Shown: positions 1 through 8,808, counted from the stretch's first letter. The stretch is 42,856 bases of DNA from Hellea sp. (GCA_020631215.1 JAHDHS010000017.1:1-42856); one strand, 5' to 3'. Notes: a model not told the origin generated them from the letters alone. A program made the numbers and translations.

Positions 1-127
1 CTGCACGTCTGGTCAGCTCTCGCCAGCAGGCCCGGCACAACCGAATGTGTCACCACCCGGCGCTCAACCCGCACCGTCCCCTGACCCAGCAACTGACCGG
101 TTACCTGTCCCAAGGCCAAAAGAACGA
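1..127. repeat. Dispersed 127-bp repeat, copy A (touches window edge)
   Basis: Bases 1-127 recur at 30096-30222 in the same orientation, with a constant offset of 30095 and only four substitutions (positions 3, 56, 76 and 79). The match ends sharply after base 127; the left limit is unknown because the window begins inside it. Both strands keep one open reading frame through the repeat. No terminal inverted repeats or target duplications are visible, so it is not assigned to an IS family. Confidence 0.9.
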
Positions 128-172
128 TTTGAATATACCTCTGTATCCAAAGGTGCGGATTCAAATGGGTGA
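2..172 (+). other. Open reading frame through repeat copy A: possible 3' end of a Pro-rich protein
   Basis: The plus-strand frame from base 2 to the TGA at 170-172 encodes a Pro/Ala/Ser-rich tail ending in SKGADSNG. In copy B the same frame is kept through the repeat and stops soon after it. Of the four differences between copies, two are synonymous in this frame and two are not, so selection cannot be judged. A minus-strand frame is also open through the repeat. This could be the end of a truncated gene entering from the left or only non-coding repeat; the second is at least as likely. Confidence 0.25.
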
Positions 173-228
173 TTATTCTACAAGTGTTTGAAAGCACGCA
201 GGAAAATTTACGGAAAACGTGGATTCAA

Positions 229-1617
229 TTAAATCATGACGCGGGGGTTCATGATGTTTTTGGGGTCGAGGGCTTGTTTGATATTGCGCATCATAGTGAG
301 TTTGGCTGGATCCGCCCGCTGAGCTAGATCATTTTTTTTCATAATGCCAATGCCATGTTCCGCCGAGATTGAGCCGCCCAGCCGATCACAAATATCAAAT
401 ACGGCATGAGACAGATCATCCCATCGCGCCAGAAAGGCCTCCCGTTCCGCGCCTTCGGGTTGGGCGATATTGTAGTGAATATTTCCATCGCCAAAATGTC
501 CAAAGCCGACGGGACGGCAGCCGGGCACAATCTCTGTCATCTTGGCATCAGCCAATCGGAAAAATTCCGGGATTTTGTCAATCGGGACGGTGATGTCATG
601 TTTAACAGAGCCGCCCAGAAATTTCTGGCCTGCGCTCATATGTTCGCGGATATTGAGCAATTGCCGGGATTGCCTTTCAGTCTGCGCGACCACCGCATCC
701 CGGAATAAACCTTTTTCAAAGGCTGCGCCCAGCAAAGCCTCTGCGAGCTCGCGGCCTTCAGTCTCTGTGTCAACTTCCCAGTCGACCAGAATATACCAAG
801 GGTGCGCGTTACTGAATGGGTCGGGCGCGCTGTCAAAATTATCGACCACAGCGGCAAATCCAATGCGCGGCATCACTTCGAACATAGCCAGCTTACCGCC
901 GCCGCGTAGTTTTTCGAGTAAGCTCACAGCGGCCTGCGGGTCATCAACGCCCAGCATAGCGCGCTGCACATGGCCCGGCTTAGGAAAGAGTTTCAGGCTT
1001 GCCGCCGTGATAATACCCAGCGTGCCTTCCGCGCCGAGGAAGAGCCGCGAGAGATCATAGCCCGTATTGTCTTTGCGCAAATTGGTCAGGCCATTGAAAA
1101 CCGACCCATCCGCTAGGACGGATTCGACGCCGAAAACCAGCTCTTTGGTCGTGCCATATTTCAGGACATGATTCCCGCCCGCATTGGTCGATAAGATGCC
1201 GCCGACGGTGCAGCTGCCTTGAGAGGCGATCAACATGGGAAATTTCCGGCCCGCCAGATCAGCCGCATCATGCACAGCCTGCACCGTCGCGCCGGCTTCA
1301 ACGATCATGGAATTGGCCGTCGGGTTGATATCGCGAATAGAGGTCATGTTCTTCAAGGATAGCAGCACTTCGCCCATGGGCGTGTTGCCGCCGACCAAGC
1401 CTGTATTGCCGCCTTGGGGCATGATTTTAGTGCCCGTCGCCGCGCAAATTTTAACGGCCTTCGCGATGTCCGCCGTACTGCGCGGGGTGAGCATCAGCGG
1501 TGTATGGCCGAAATATTTATCACGCCATTCTGTCAAATGCGGCGCGATGATATCGGTATCTTGCGTCCAGCTGCCGGGGGGCAGGGCGTCTTTCAGCTGT
1601 GTGATGCCGTCGCTCAT
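229..1617 (-). CDS. FAD-binding oxidoreductase, GlcD / D-2-hydroxyglutarate dehydrogenase-like
   Basis: 462 aa. A VAO/PCMH-type FAD domain (about residues 37-216) carries the Gly-rich motif PQGGNTGLVGG and the segment GCTVGG-like SCTVGGILSTNAGG. The C-terminal substrate domain has HFGDGNIHYN and, from residue 420, EHGIG followed by KK, the signature of D-lactate, glycolate and D-2-hydroxyglutarate dehydrogenases. These flavoenzymes oxidise D-2-hydroxy acids to 2-oxo acids and pass electrons to a carrier. It is the last gene of a three-gene minus-strand operon; its ATG overlaps the tsaC stop as ATGA (1614-1617). The exact substrate cannot be chosen from sequence. No partner GlcE or GlcF gene follows within the window, which favours a single-subunit D2HGDH-like enzyme over the three-subunit glycolate oxidase. 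Confidence 0.9.
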   Translation of the reverse strand: MSDGITQLKDALPPGSWTQDTDIIAPHLTEWRDKYFGHTPLMLTPRSTADIAKAVKICAATGTKIMPQGGNTGLVGGNTPMGEVLLSLKNMTSIRDINPTANSMIVEAGATVQAVHDAADLAGRKFPMLIASQGSCTVGGILSTNAGGNHVLKYGTTKELVFGVESVLADGSVFNGLTNLRKDNTGYDLSRLFLGAEGTLGIITAASLKLFPKPGHVQRAMLGVDDPQAAVSLLEKLRGGGKLAMFEVMPRIGFAAVVDNFDSAPDPFSNAHPWYILVDWEVDTETEGRELAEALLGAAFEKGLFRDAVVAQTERQSRQLLNIREHMSAGQKFLGGSVKHDITVPIDKIPEFFRLADAKMTEIVPGCRPVGFGHFGDGNIHYNIAQPEGAEREAFLARWDDLSHAVFDICDRLGGSISAEHGIGIMKKNDLAQRADPAKLTMMRNIKQALDPKNIMNPRVMI

Positions 1618-2180
1618 GGCAGGCCTATATCATAGGCGGCGAGTTTATCAGCGCCCAAAGCGCCCTCGCGCAGCAAGGTGATTTTATTGTCTGCCACTGA
1701 GAGAATGGTCGAGGGGATGCCGCCTGCTGCGCGGCCGCCATCCAAGACCGCATCTACGGTTAAATCAGTCTCGGCTGTCAGGGCATCAGCTTCGCCCGAG
1801 CGGTTGGCGCTGGTCAAGGCGAGCGGCGTTTCGGTGAAATGCGCCCGCCAATCAATATCCGGGCAGCGCAAAGCAATGGTTTCCCCTTGGTAACATTTAT
1901 CGTGCAGGGATTTGGTTTTGGCGGGTAAGACCAATGTCAGAGGTCCGGGCCAAAAGGCGCTCGCCAGAGATATGGCATCTGCATTGAAAGCGGCCAAGGT
2001 TTGGGCTTGCTTCACGCCGCTAACGCAAACGGCCAAAGCTTTGTCAAAACTACGGCCTTTGATGTCGTAAATACGCGCGATTGCGGCGGCGTCATCCGCG
2101 CGGGCCGCGATGCCGTAAACGGTTTCGGTCGGCAGGATGACCACACCGCCCGATTGAATGATATCCGCTATTCGCTTCAT
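1614..2180 (-). CDS. tsaC: L-threonylcarbamoyladenylate synthase (TsaC/Sua5/YrdC family)
   Basis: 188 aa, the short TsaC form without the C-terminal Sua5 extension. Near the N-terminus PTETVYGIAA and the basic segment IKGRSFDKAL match the YrdC-domain pocket that binds ATP, threonine and bicarbonate; TSANRSGE is the second family hallmark. The enzyme makes threonylcarbamoyl-AMP, the donor for t6A37 of ANN-decoding tRNAs, in the cytoplasm. It overlaps by 4 bp both the upstream YceI-like gene and the downstream FAD oxidoreductase gene, so the three are very likely co-translated. The basic motif departs from the usual KxRP arrangement, with F-D-K where many homologues have P-x-x-K, within the range seen in the family as I know it. 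Confidence 0.93.
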   Translation of the reverse strand: MKRIADIIQSGGVVILPTETVYGIAARADDAAAIARIYDIKGRSFDKALAVCVSGVKQAQTLAAFNADAISLASAFWPGPLTLVLPAKTKSLHDKCYQGETIALRCPDIDWRAHFTETPLALTSANRSGEADALTAETDLTVDAVLDGGRAAGGIPSTILSVADNKITLLREGALGADKLAAYDIGLP

Positions 2181-2785
2181 CGCGCTTCATTAAACTCCGC
2201 CTCGATCTGCAAGGTGATTTCATCGCCTATGCCTGCCAGCTTGATCAGGTAATCCATGCCGAAATCTGATCTCAGGAATTTACCGCGCGCCGAAAAGCCC
2301 AGCGTATCACCCGGATGGCCGAATGATTTGCCTGCGCCGTTAAAGGTGACGTCCAGCGTGACAGGTTTCGTGACGCCGCGCAGAGTCAGATCGCCCGTCA
2401 CTTGGCCAGTGGTGTCTGTTGTCTTTTTGATTTCGGTGGACACAAATCTGATCTCGGGGTGTCTATCAGAGTCAAAATAATTGCCGCTATTGGCTAGGAT
2501 TTCATCAAAATCGGGCAGGCCCGTGCTGACGCTTTTCGGATCTATCCGAATATCCAGGCGGCTGGCCTCCGGGTTTTGGGGATCAAAATCAAGGGAACCC
2601 GAAACATCATCAAACCGGGCTGTGTATTGGGACAAACCGGCATGGGACAGAGACCAGTTCACCCGGGCATGGGTTGGGTCGAGCACATAATTTCCCGCAT
2701 GCATCTCAGTGATATTTGTCACAGGCGGTGTGGCGCAGGCCATTAATGCCAGCGTCATGACCAAAGCTGTTATTAATCGTCTCAT
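2177..2785 (-). CDS. YceI-like periplasmic lipoprotein
   Basis: The ATG at 2785 is chosen over an upstream in-frame start at 2821 because it places a clean signal sequence at the N-terminus: MRR, a hydrophobic run, then lipobox LMAC with the acceptor cysteine at residue 17. The mature part (about 185 aa) has the YceI lipocalin-like pattern: YVLDPTHARVNW near the start, a central FDFDP-like SLDFDP, GDLTLRGVTKPVTL, and a terminal FGMDYLI with alternating strands. YceI proteins bind polyisoprenoid or amphiphilic ligands in a beta-barrel. It is the first gene of the operon with tsaC and the FAD enzyme (4-bp overlap). Lipidation is inferred from the lipobox only; YceI proteins are more often soluble periplasmic proteins. 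Confidence 0.9.
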   Translation of the reverse strand: MRRLITALVMTLALMACATPPVTNITEMHAGNYVLDPTHARVNWSLSHAGLSQYTARFDDVSGSLDFDPQNPEASRLDIRIDPKSVSTGLPDFDEILANSGNYFDSDRHPEIRFVSTEIKKTTDTTGQVTGDLTLRGVTKPVTLDVTFNGAGKSFGHPGDTLGFSARGKFLRSDFGMDYLIKLAGIGDEITLQIEAEFNEAR

Positions 2786-2838
2786 GGGCACAGCATAGAC
2801 ATTCCCGTCTGTGAAAGCCACATTTTGTGCATGAATAG

Positions 2839-3642
2839 ATGAAAGAAACAGTTGAAAATTTTGGCCGCTTCGCCCATGCCGCCTTCATGTCAAAAACGGA
2901 CACAGAGAACGCGCCGAAATCACTGGGCGCGCGTATCGCCGAAGAGGTAAAATTCTTCGCAGGGCTGTTTGTCGTGATGATGGCCTTTATGACTTTTATC
3001 TGGGGGCATTTCAAAATACCGTCTGAAAGCATGCAGCCGGCCTTGGAGGTCGGCGATCATATCTATGTGTCCAAATTCGCCTATGGTTATTCGAAACATT
3101 CTGTGCCCTTGGGCTATAAGATGGGCTTTCTGCCTGACGGCCAAATCTGGAGCCGTCTGCCCAAGCGCGGGGATGTTGCTGTGTTTCGCAACCCGAAATC
3201 CGGCATTGTCATGATCAAACGGGTGGCCGGGCTGCCGGGGGATAGAATACAAATCCTGCGGGGACGGCTTTATTTGAATGGCGAGGAAATTGCCCGCGAG
3301 AATATCGACAATTATCTTTACCGCGAACATAAAGGCCGCAAGGTCGGCGTGGATGTCTATAAGGAGCAATGGCCGGGTGAGGCCGAACCGCACCGCATCT
3401 ATGAGCAAACCGATATGGGCAGCCTGGATAATACCGAAGAATTTATCGTGCCGGAGGGCAAGCTGTTCTTCATGGGCGATAATCGCGATAATTCCACGGA
3501 TAGCCGCGATCCAAACGGGCCGGGCTTTGTGCCGCAAGAAAATCTGATTGGCCGGGCGGATTGGATGATGTTTTCCTTCAAACGCTGCGCCAAGGAAGAG
3601 GGCCTGTTCTGTCCGCCCCGCCGCTTCATGCAAAAGCTTTAG
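2839..3642 (+). CDS. lepB: Signal peptidase I
   Basis: 267 aa. One N-terminal membrane segment (about residues 38-56) precedes the catalytic domain. Box B PSESMQPAL holds the nucleophile Ser64; box D VMIKRVAGLPGD holds the general-base Lys127; box E MGDNRDNSTDSR is complete. The enzyme cleaves signal peptides from Sec and Tat substrates at the periplasmic face of the inner membrane. The start is uncertain: ATG at 2839 gives 267 aa, while an in-frame ATG at 2887 (MSKTDTEN) gives 251 aa with a more typical short cytoplasmic lead; neither has a strong ribosome-binding site. It is divergent from the YceI-like gene across a short gap and leads the plus-strand run ending with tlyA. Confidence 0.95.
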   Translation: MKETVENFGRFAHAAFMSKTDTENAPKSLGARIAEEVKFFAGLFVVMMAFMTFIWGHFKIPSESMQPALEVGDHIYVSKFAYGYSKHSVPLGYKMGFLPDGQIWSRLPKRGDVAVFRNPKSGIVMIKRVAGLPGDRIQILRGRLYLNGEEIARENIDNYLYREHKGRKVGVDVYKEQWPGEAEPHRIYEQTDMGSLDNTEEFIVPEGKLFFMGDNRDNSTDSRDPNGPGFVPQENLIGRADWMMFSFKRCAKEEGLFCPPRRFMQKL

Positions 3643-3691
3643 TCCTTTTCACTCGACAGAATTGACCGGCAACCTTAAGGCTTCCGGCGCA

Positions 3692-4273
3692 ATGCCAAAG
3701 GATATGATCATCATTGCCCGTCACGGAAAACCCGCCTTGTCACGCAAGACGCGCATGGATTGGCGCGGCTACCGCACATGGTGGGAACAATATGATATTG
3801 GCACCATCATTGAGGGCCAGAAAGTTCCAAAGCGTCTCAAAAAATGGGCCGCCAAGGCCAATATCTTTATCAGCAGCCCTTTGCCCCGCGCGATAGACAG
3901 TCTGATTCTGGCGGCGGGCCGCGCCCCGGATCAGATATGGCCTGAACTGATCGAAGCGGCTTTGCCATCCCCGCATTTAGGCTCGTTAAAGCTCCGCCCA
4001 AAAAGTTGGGGAACATGGTCCCGCATTGTCTGGTTTTTAGGCTGGTCTGACGGTATGGAAAGCCATGCGGTGGCAAGGCTTCGTGCCAATGCAGCCGCAG
4101 AAAAACTGGCGGAGGAAGCCGCTGGCGGAAAAATCGTCTATGTCTCTGCGCATGGATGGTTTAACCGAATGCTGAAAGGGTCATTGATGGCTCAGGGATG
4201 GAAATGTGTCAGTCAGAATGGCGATTTGCATTGGAGTTATCGCCGCTTTGTGAGAGAAACCGGATATGAGTGA
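3692..4273 (+). CDS. Histidine phosphatase superfamily protein
   Basis: About 193 aa from the ATG at 3692, which has AAGG about 11 bases upstream; a TTG at 3662 would add ten residues with no better signal. Near the start IIARHGKPA is the RHG phosphohistidine motif. SSPLPRAIDSL supplies the second basic residue, PELIEAALPSP resembles the acid-region Glu, and VSAHGWFNRML supplies the second catalytic His. The fold covers phosphatases and mutases acting on small phosphate esters; the substrate is not evident. A Trp-rich segment (WGTWSRIVWFLGW) suggests an amphipathic or membrane-touching surface. The last 8 bp overlap xseB, so the pair is co-transcribed. Confidence 0.85.
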   Translation: MPKDMIIIARHGKPALSRKTRMDWRGYRTWWEQYDIGTIIEGQKVPKRLKKWAAKANIFISSPLPRAIDSLILAAGRAPDQIWPELIEAALPSPHLGSLKLRPKSWGTWSRIVWFLGWSDGMESHAVARLRANAAAEKLAEEAAGGKIVYVSAHGWFNRMLKGSLMAQGWKCVSQNGDLHWSYRRFVRETGYE

Positions 4274-4502
4274 AAAGACGATAAAAGATATGAGCTTTGA
4301 AGAGGCCCTAAAGGAATTAGAGGGCATTGTTGAGCGGCTGGAGCGTGGGGATGCCCTGCTGGAGGAAAGTATCGCCATCTATCAACGCGGCGCGAAGCTA
4401 AAGGCGCATTGCGAAGGCAAGCTGAAAGACGCACAGCTAAAGGTCGAAAAGATTGTGCTGGACGGCCAAGGCAAAGCCTCCACTGAACCATTTGACGGCT
4501 AG
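4266..4502 (+). CDS. xseB: Exodeoxyribonuclease VII small subunit
   Basis: 78 aa, the usual length for XseB. The family pattern is clear: MSFEEALKELEGIVERLE, then LEESIAIYQRGAKLKAHCEGKL-like helix and a terminal AQLKVEKI. The small subunit binds the XseA catalytic subunit to form the enzyme that degrades single-stranded DNA to oligonucleotides. The ATG lies inside the 3' end of the histidine phosphatase gene (8-bp overlap). It is followed immediately by ispA and dxs, the order seen in many proteobacteria, which supports the call. The xseA gene is not in the window. Confidence 0.96.
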   Translation: MSEKTIKDMSFEEALKELEGIVERLERGDALLEESIAIYQRGAKLKAHCEGKLKDAQLKVEKIVLDGQGKASTEPFDG

Positions 4503-4504
4503 GT

Positions 4505-5389
4505 TTGTCGTCTGATTTCAAAACACGTCTGGCGCAATGTGCGGCCAGGATTGAGGCTGTTCTGGACAGTCTGCTGCCAAAGCCTGCGGGCCATCAGGCG
4601 GTCATCATGGAGGCGATGCGCTATGCAGCGCTGGGCGGGGGGAAAAGGCTGCGGCCGTTTTTAGTCATCGAAGCCGCTAAATTATTTGACCACGAGGATG
4701 AGGTCACAGGCCATGTCGCCGCCGCGCTGGAATGTCTGCATGTCTACAGCCTGGTTCATGATGATTTGCCATGTATGGATGATGATGATCTGCGGCGGGG
4801 TAAGCCTACCGTTCACAAGGCCTATGATGAGGCGATTGCCGTATTGGCGGGGGACGCATTGCTGACCTTTGCTTTTGAAGTGATCGCGACCAGCCAGGCT
4901 TCGCCGGAAATCAAATCCGAGCTAATTGCCTTACTGGCCAAAGCGGGCGGCCCGCAGGGCATGATTGGCGGGCAGGTGATAGATATCACCGTCGCCGAAA
5001 ATGAGCGCGATGAGACGTTGATCACAGAACTGCAAGCCCTGAAAACAGGGGCCTTGATTGAATATGCTGTCATGGCGGGCGCAATTCTGGGCCGCGCCAA
5101 GGCGGATCAAATCGCGGCTTTGCAAACTTATGCAAAAAATCTAGGGCTCGCTTTCCAAATTCAGGATGATATTCTGGATGTGACAGGGGATGCGGCCATT
5201 GTCGGCAAAGCCGTGGGCAAGGATGAAAACCTTGGGAAGGCCACATTTGTGTCAATCTTGGGCCTTGAAGGCGCGCAAGAAAAGGCGCGTGATTTAGGCG
5301 CAGCGGCGAAAAGCGCGCTGGCACCTTTTGGAGAAAGCGCAGATACACTCTGTGATGTTGTGGATTTTGTGCTAGAGCGCTCGCATTAG
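4505..5389 (+). CDS. ispA: Polyprenyl (farnesyl) diphosphate synthase
   Basis: 294 aa. Class I trans-isoprenyl diphosphate synthase: GGGKRLRPFL binds IPP, the first Asp-rich motif is DDLPCMDDDDLRRG, and the second is FQIQDDILDVTGD followed by GKAVGKDENLGKATF. The two residues inserted in the first motif (DDxxxxD) are typical of bacterial IspA/GGPPS-type enzymes. It condenses IPP with DMAPP and GPP to make FPP, feeding quinones and undecaprenyl phosphate. The only start that keeps the family N-terminus is TTG at 4505, two bases after the xseB stop, which suggests translational coupling. Product length (FPP or GGPP) cannot be fixed from motif reading alone. Confidence 0.95.
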   Translation: MSSDFKTRLAQCAARIEAVLDSLLPKPAGHQAVIMEAMRYAALGGGKRLRPFLVIEAAKLFDHEDEVTGHVAAALECLHVYSLVHDDLPCMDDDDLRRGKPTVHKAYDEAIAVLAGDALLTFAFEVIATSQASPEIKSELIALLAKAGGPQGMIGGQVIDITVAENERDETLITELQALKTGALIEYAVMAGAILGRAKADQIAALQTYAKNLGLAFQIQDDILDVTGDAAIVGKAVGKDENLGKATFVSILGLEGAQEKARDLGAAAKSALAPFGESADTLCDVVDFVLERSH

Positions 5390-5412
5390 CGGGCGCGTGA
5401 GGAAAGACAAGA

Positions 5413-7323
5413 ATGGTGGATACGCCCTTACTCGACACAGTGAAATATCCCGCAGATATGCGAGGCTTTTCACGTGAGCAGCTTAAGCAGCTCGCGGACG
5501 AACTGCGCACAGAGGTAATTGATGCCGTGTCCGTAACGGGCGGGCATTTGGGCGCGGGGCTGGGCGTGGTCGAGCTGACCGTGGCGATCCATTATTTATT
5601 CAATACGCCCGAGGACAAGCTGATCTGGGATGTCGGGCATCAGTGCTATCCGCATAAAGTCCTGACAGGACGGCGTGACCGCATCCGCACCTTACGCAAA
5701 GGTGGCGGCCTGTCCGGTTTCACCAAACGCGCCGAAAGTGAATATGATCCATTTGGCGCGGCGCATAGTTCCACCTCTATCTCCGCCGGAATGGGATTCG
5801 CGACAGGGCGCGATCTGGCCGGAAAAGACAACCATGTCATCTCTGTCATTGGAGACGGATCCATCACGGCGGGTATGGCCTATGAAGCCATGAATAATGC
5901 CGGCGCCACGGATAGCCGGCAGATCGTGATTCTCAACGATAATGATATGTCTATCGCCCCGCCGGTCGGCGCGATGAGCCATTTGCTGGCCCGTACGGTC
6001 AGTAGCGGCGGCTATCAGGCCCTGCGTGGCGTGGCGAAATCCGTTGTTAAAAATGCCCCGCGCCCGATCAAATCCACCGCCCGCAAGGCCGAAGAATATA
6101 CGCGCGGTATGATGACGGGCGGTACCTGGTTTGAAGAGCTGGGCTTTTACTATGTCGGTCCGGTGGACGGCCATGATCTGGACGCGCTGATTCCTGTTCT
6201 GGAAAATGTAAAACGGATGAAAGATGGCCCCGTCCTGATCCATGTGGTCACGCAAAAAGGCAAAGGCTATGCGCCCGCCGAAAATTCAGCCGACAAATAT
6301 CACGGCGTGTCTAAATTCAATGTAGTGACGGGCGAGCAAAGGAAGAGCATTCCAAACGCGCCAAGCTATACCTCTGTTTTTGGCAATCAACTCGTGAAGC
6401 AAGCCGAAATCGATCCCAAAATTGTTGGTATTACCGCCGCTATGCCGGGCGGAACGGGGATGAGTATTTTCGGCAAGGCCTTCCCGGATCGTATGTTTGA
6501 TGTGGGGATTGCCGAGCAACATGCCGTGACTTTCGCCGCCGGGCTCGCCGCCGAAGGTTTCAAGCCCTATGCCGCGATCTATTCAACCTTCCTTCAGCGC
6601 GGCTATGATCAGGTCGTCCACGATGTCTGTATTCAGAACCTGCCGGTACGTTTCGCCATGGATCGCGCGGGGCTTGTTGGCGCGGACGGGCCGACCCACG
6701 CAGGCGCCTTTGATATCGCCTATTTGGGATGCCTGCCCAATATGGTGTTGATGGCCGCCGCCGACGAAGCCGATCTGGCGCGCATGGTGGCGACATCTGT
6801 CGCATATAATGAAGGCCCGATGGGTTTCAGATATGCACGCGGCGAGGCCACGGGCATTGAAATTCCGGAAAACCCGGAAATACTTGAAATCGGCAAAGGC
6901 CGTATCTTGCGCGAAGGCACACGCATCGCGCTGTTATCCTATGGTACGCGCTTGGGTGAGGCGATGATGGCGGCGGAACAACTCGATACACTTGGGCTCT
7001 CTGCCACGGTGGCGGATGCGCGTTTTGCCAAGCCGCTGGATACGGATTTGGTCAAGCGCCTCGCCGATGAGCATGAAGTGCTGATCACCATTGAGGAAGG
7101 TTCAGTTGGTGGTTTCGGGGCGTTTGTCCTGCATGAATTATCGGCGGCTGGCCGCTTGGATAACGGCCTGAAAATCCGCACCATGACCTTGCCGGATACA
7201 TTTATCGACCAAGACACCCCTGCGAAAATGTACGCCCAGGCGGGCTTAGATGCTGATTCTATTGTGGAAACCGTGTTCAAAGCGCTTGGGCAGGAAATCA
7301 ACGCCTATTCCAATTTGGCGTAA
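5413..7323 (+). CDS. dxs: 1-deoxy-D-xylulose-5-phosphate synthase
   Basis: 636 aa, full family length. Thiamine diphosphate enzyme with the transketolase-like order: [19 protein letters not shown] and [16 protein letters not shown] near the N-terminus, the [18 protein letters not shown] cofactor motif, a central pyrimidine-binding domain containing [32 protein letters not shown], and a C-terminal transketolase domain. It condenses pyruvate and glyceraldehyde 3-phosphate to DXP, the first step of the MEP pathway, supplying IPP and DMAPP for the IspA encoded just upstream. The start is ATG at 5413 with GAGGAAAG 8-15 bases upstream. The TAA overlaps the ATG of tlyA by one base (TAATG). Confidence 0.98.
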   Translation: MVDTPLLDTVKYPADMRGFSREQLKQLADELRTEVIDAVSVTGGHLGAGLGVVELTVAIHYLFNTPEDKLIWDVGHQCYPHKVLTGRRDRIRTLRKGGGLSGFTKRAESEYDPFGAAHSSTSISAGMGFATGRDLAGKDNHVISVIGDGSITAGMAYEAMNNAGATDSRQIVILNDNDMSIAPPVGAMSHLLARTVSSGGYQALRGVAKSVVKNAPRPIKSTARKAEEYTRGMMTGGTWFEELGFYYVGPVDGHDLDALIPVLENVKRMKDGPVLIHVVTQKGKGYAPAENSADKYHGVSKFNVVTGEQRKSIPNAPSYTSVFGNQLVKQAEIDPKIVGITAAMPGGTGMSIFGKAFPDRMFDVGIAEQHAVTFAAGLAAEGFKPYAAIYSTFLQRGYDQVVHDVCIQNLPVRFAMDRAGLVGADGPTHAGAFDIAYLGCLPNMVLMAAADEADLARMVATSVAYNEGPMGFRYARGEATGIEIPENPEILEIGKGRILREGTRIALLSYGTRLGEAMMAAEQLDTLGLSATVADARFAKPLDTDLVKRLADEHEVLITIEEGSVGGFGAFVLHELSAAGRLDNGLKIRTMTLPDTFIDQDTPAKMYAQAGLDADSIVETVFKALGQEINAYSNLA

Positions 7324-8045
7324 TGCGCGCTGACGTCTGGCTGGTCGAAAATGGCTATTACGATTCCCGGGCGCGGGCGCAGGCGGCTATCAAGGCTGGG
7401 CTCGTCAAAATTGACGGAAAAACGGTCAAAAAAGCCTCATTCTTGGTTAACAAAACGGCCCGTGTTGAGGCGGAGCGGGAACATCCATGGGTCTCACGCG
7501 GCGGGCTGAAACTGGCCCATGCCCTGACCGAATTTGGTGTCCATCCATCGGGGAAAATCTGTCTGGATGTCGGCAGCTCGACCGGCGGCTTTTGTGATGT
7601 GCTTTTGCAACATGGTGCGGCGAAAGTTTATGGCGTCGATGTTGGAACGGCACAGCTCCACCCGAGACTCCAAAACCATCCCAAATTGATCTCCATGGAA
7701 AATACTGACGCGCGAGGATTGACGGCGGCGGATTTTGACACCCCGCCGGAACTAATCGTCTGTGATGCCAGTTTCATTTCCGCGATGAAAGTCTTGGCCG
7801 TGCCGCTATCGCTTGCCGCGCCAAATGCCGAGTTGATCACCTTGGTCAAACCGCAATTCGAAGTTGGTAAAGCCGGATTAGGCCGGGGCGGGATCGTCAA
7901 ATCTGAAAGCCTGGCCCTTCAAGCTTTATCCGATGTTTCGACTTGGGCGACTGAGCAGGGGTGGGAGGTGATTAGCACCACCACATCTCCGGTGAAGGGC
8001 GGTTCGGGCAATAGCGAATATTTGCTCTATGCCAGAAAGACTTAA
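7323..8045 (+). CDS. tlyA: TlyA family rRNA 2'-O-methyltransferase (S4 domain plus FtsJ-like domain)
   Basis: 240 aa. An N-terminal S4 RNA-binding domain (about residues 1-60, RADVWLVENGYYDSRARAQ) is followed by WVSRGGLKL and a Rossmann SAM domain whose motif I is LDVGSSTGGFCDVLLQHGA, then YGVDVG, a motif IV region LIVCDASFIS and LVKPQFE. TlyA enzymes methylate ribose 2'-OH groups in 16S and/or 23S rRNA; older annotations call them haemolysin A. The gene overlaps dxs by one base and ends the plus-strand run; a hairpin follows directly. Which rRNA nucleotide is modified here is not deducible. Confidence 0.95.
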   Translation: MRADVWLVENGYYDSRARAQAAIKAGLVKIDGKTVKKASFLVNKTARVEAEREHPWVSRGGLKLAHALTEFGVHPSGKICLDVGSSTGGFCDVLLQHGAAKVYGVDVGTAQLHPRLQNHPKLISMENTDARGLTAADFDTPPELIVCDASFISAMKVLAVPLSLAAPNAELITLVKPQFEVGKAGLGRGGIVKSESLALQALSDVSTWATEQGWEVISTTTSPVKGGSGNSEYLLYARKT

Positions 8046-8075
8046 CCCCGCCGGGAAGGCGGGGCTGGGATTTTT
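8046..8075 (+). terminator. Intrinsic terminator after tlyA, convergent with the next gene
   Basis: A perfect 7-bp GC stem, CCCCGCC (8046-8052) with GGCGGGG (8058-8064) and loop GGGAA, starts right after the tlyA TAA. A T-run at 8071-8075 follows six bases later. It lies between convergent genes and may stop transcription from both sides, although the minus side lacks a clear T-run. Confidence 0.8.
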
Positions 8076-8667
8076 AGTGGCGACATCCGTGGTGATGTCT
8101 GTGATGATGACCACGGCGACGTTTGTAGTGCCCGCGGCGGCGATAGCTGCGCCCGCCATTATAATAGCCGCCATTGCCGACATTGATGTAAAGTGATGTG
8201 CGCGGACGGCTATAGCCATAACCGCTGTGACCGTAATAATGGCTGCCGCCATAATAAGGCTGATGATAGGTCGTTGTGGTATAGGTTCTGCTGTAAGGCT
8301 GGCTGTAACCATAGCCGCTGCCGTAATATCCGGAATTACCATAGTAATTGGAGCCGCCATAATAGCCGCCCTGATTATAATAGCCATTATGTCGATAACG
8401 GTGATCATTCCGGCCATCTCCGGCGATGGCTGCGCCCGCTACGCCGCCGACGACTGCGCCGAGAACAGAGCCCTCTGTGCGTGCGCCGCTACCGGCAACT
8501 TGCGACCCTAAAACAGCTCCAAGACCTGCGCCAATCAGACCGCCCACCAATTGATTGTCAGTATTGTTTTGATGGTGGTAATATCCGTTGTCATAAGCCG
8601 CCGCTGAGACGGGTGCGAGCGATACAGCTGCAATGGCTGCGATAGTAAATCCGAGTTTGAATTTCAT
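8074..8667 (-). CDS. Secreted glycine-zipper protein, Tyr/Gly-rich, His/Arg tail
   Basis: 197 aa from the ATG at 8667, which has GGAAAG upstream; an upstream in-frame start at 8718 would put 17 unlikely residues ahead of the signal peptide. Residues 1-24 form a signal peptide. Residues 40-83 are a glycine-zipper pair (VGGLIGAGLGAVLGS, then EGSVLGAVVGGVAGAA) of the YMGG/2TM kind thought to insert in or lie against membranes. Residues 88-165 are Tyr/Gly/Ser-rich and low in complexity, and the end is a basic His/Arg cluster with one Cys. It is the last of three adjacent paralogous zipper genes (see 8826-10334 and 10566-11261), each with its own terminator. Function unknown; an envelope or outer-membrane location is inferred from the signal peptide and zipper. 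Confidence 0.85.
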   Translation of the reverse strand: MKFKLGFTIAAIAAVSLAPVSAAAYDNGYYHHQNNTDNQLVGGLIGAGLGAVLGSQVAGSGARTEGSVLGAVVGGVAGAAIAGDGRNDHRYRHNGYYNQGGYYGGSNYYGNSGYYGSGYGYSQPYSRTYTTTTYHQPYYGGSHYYGHSGYGYSRPRTSLYINVGNGGYYNGGRSYRRRGHYKRRRGHHHRHHHGCRH

Positions 8668-8782
8668 AGATCTTTCCTTGAATTTTGTGACACCCGTCCC
8701 TGATGCCTGTCTTAACAATGTCTTAACGTAGCTGAAATTGTCTCGACTTGCAAAGGCTTGAGTCAGTTCACCGCCCTAAACG

Positions 8783-8808
8783 AAAAACGGCGCCACCCGG
8801 GCGCCGTT
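8783..8808 (-). terminator. Intrinsic terminator of the repeat-bearing glycine-zipper gene
   Basis: Reading the minus strand, AACGGCGCC pairs with GGCGCCGTT (plus 8786-8794 and 8800-8808, loop of five). The final A/T pairs merge into a run of five T on the minus strand (8783-8787). It lies 18 bases past the stop codon at 8826. Confidence 0.88.

Noticed and set aside
542-1060. 172-codon plus-strand frame opposite the FAD oxidoreductase gene
   Set aside because: Lies wholly antisense to a well-supported gene, Ser/Arg-rich composition without motifs; a GC-driven shadow.
2920-3633. 237-codon minus-strand frame opposite lepB
   Set aside because: Fully antisense to a clear signal peptidase I gene; no ribosome-binding site or family pattern.
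5692-6255. 187-codon minus-strand frame opposite dxs
   Set aside because: Antisense to a conserved full-length gene; sequence has no recognisable domain.
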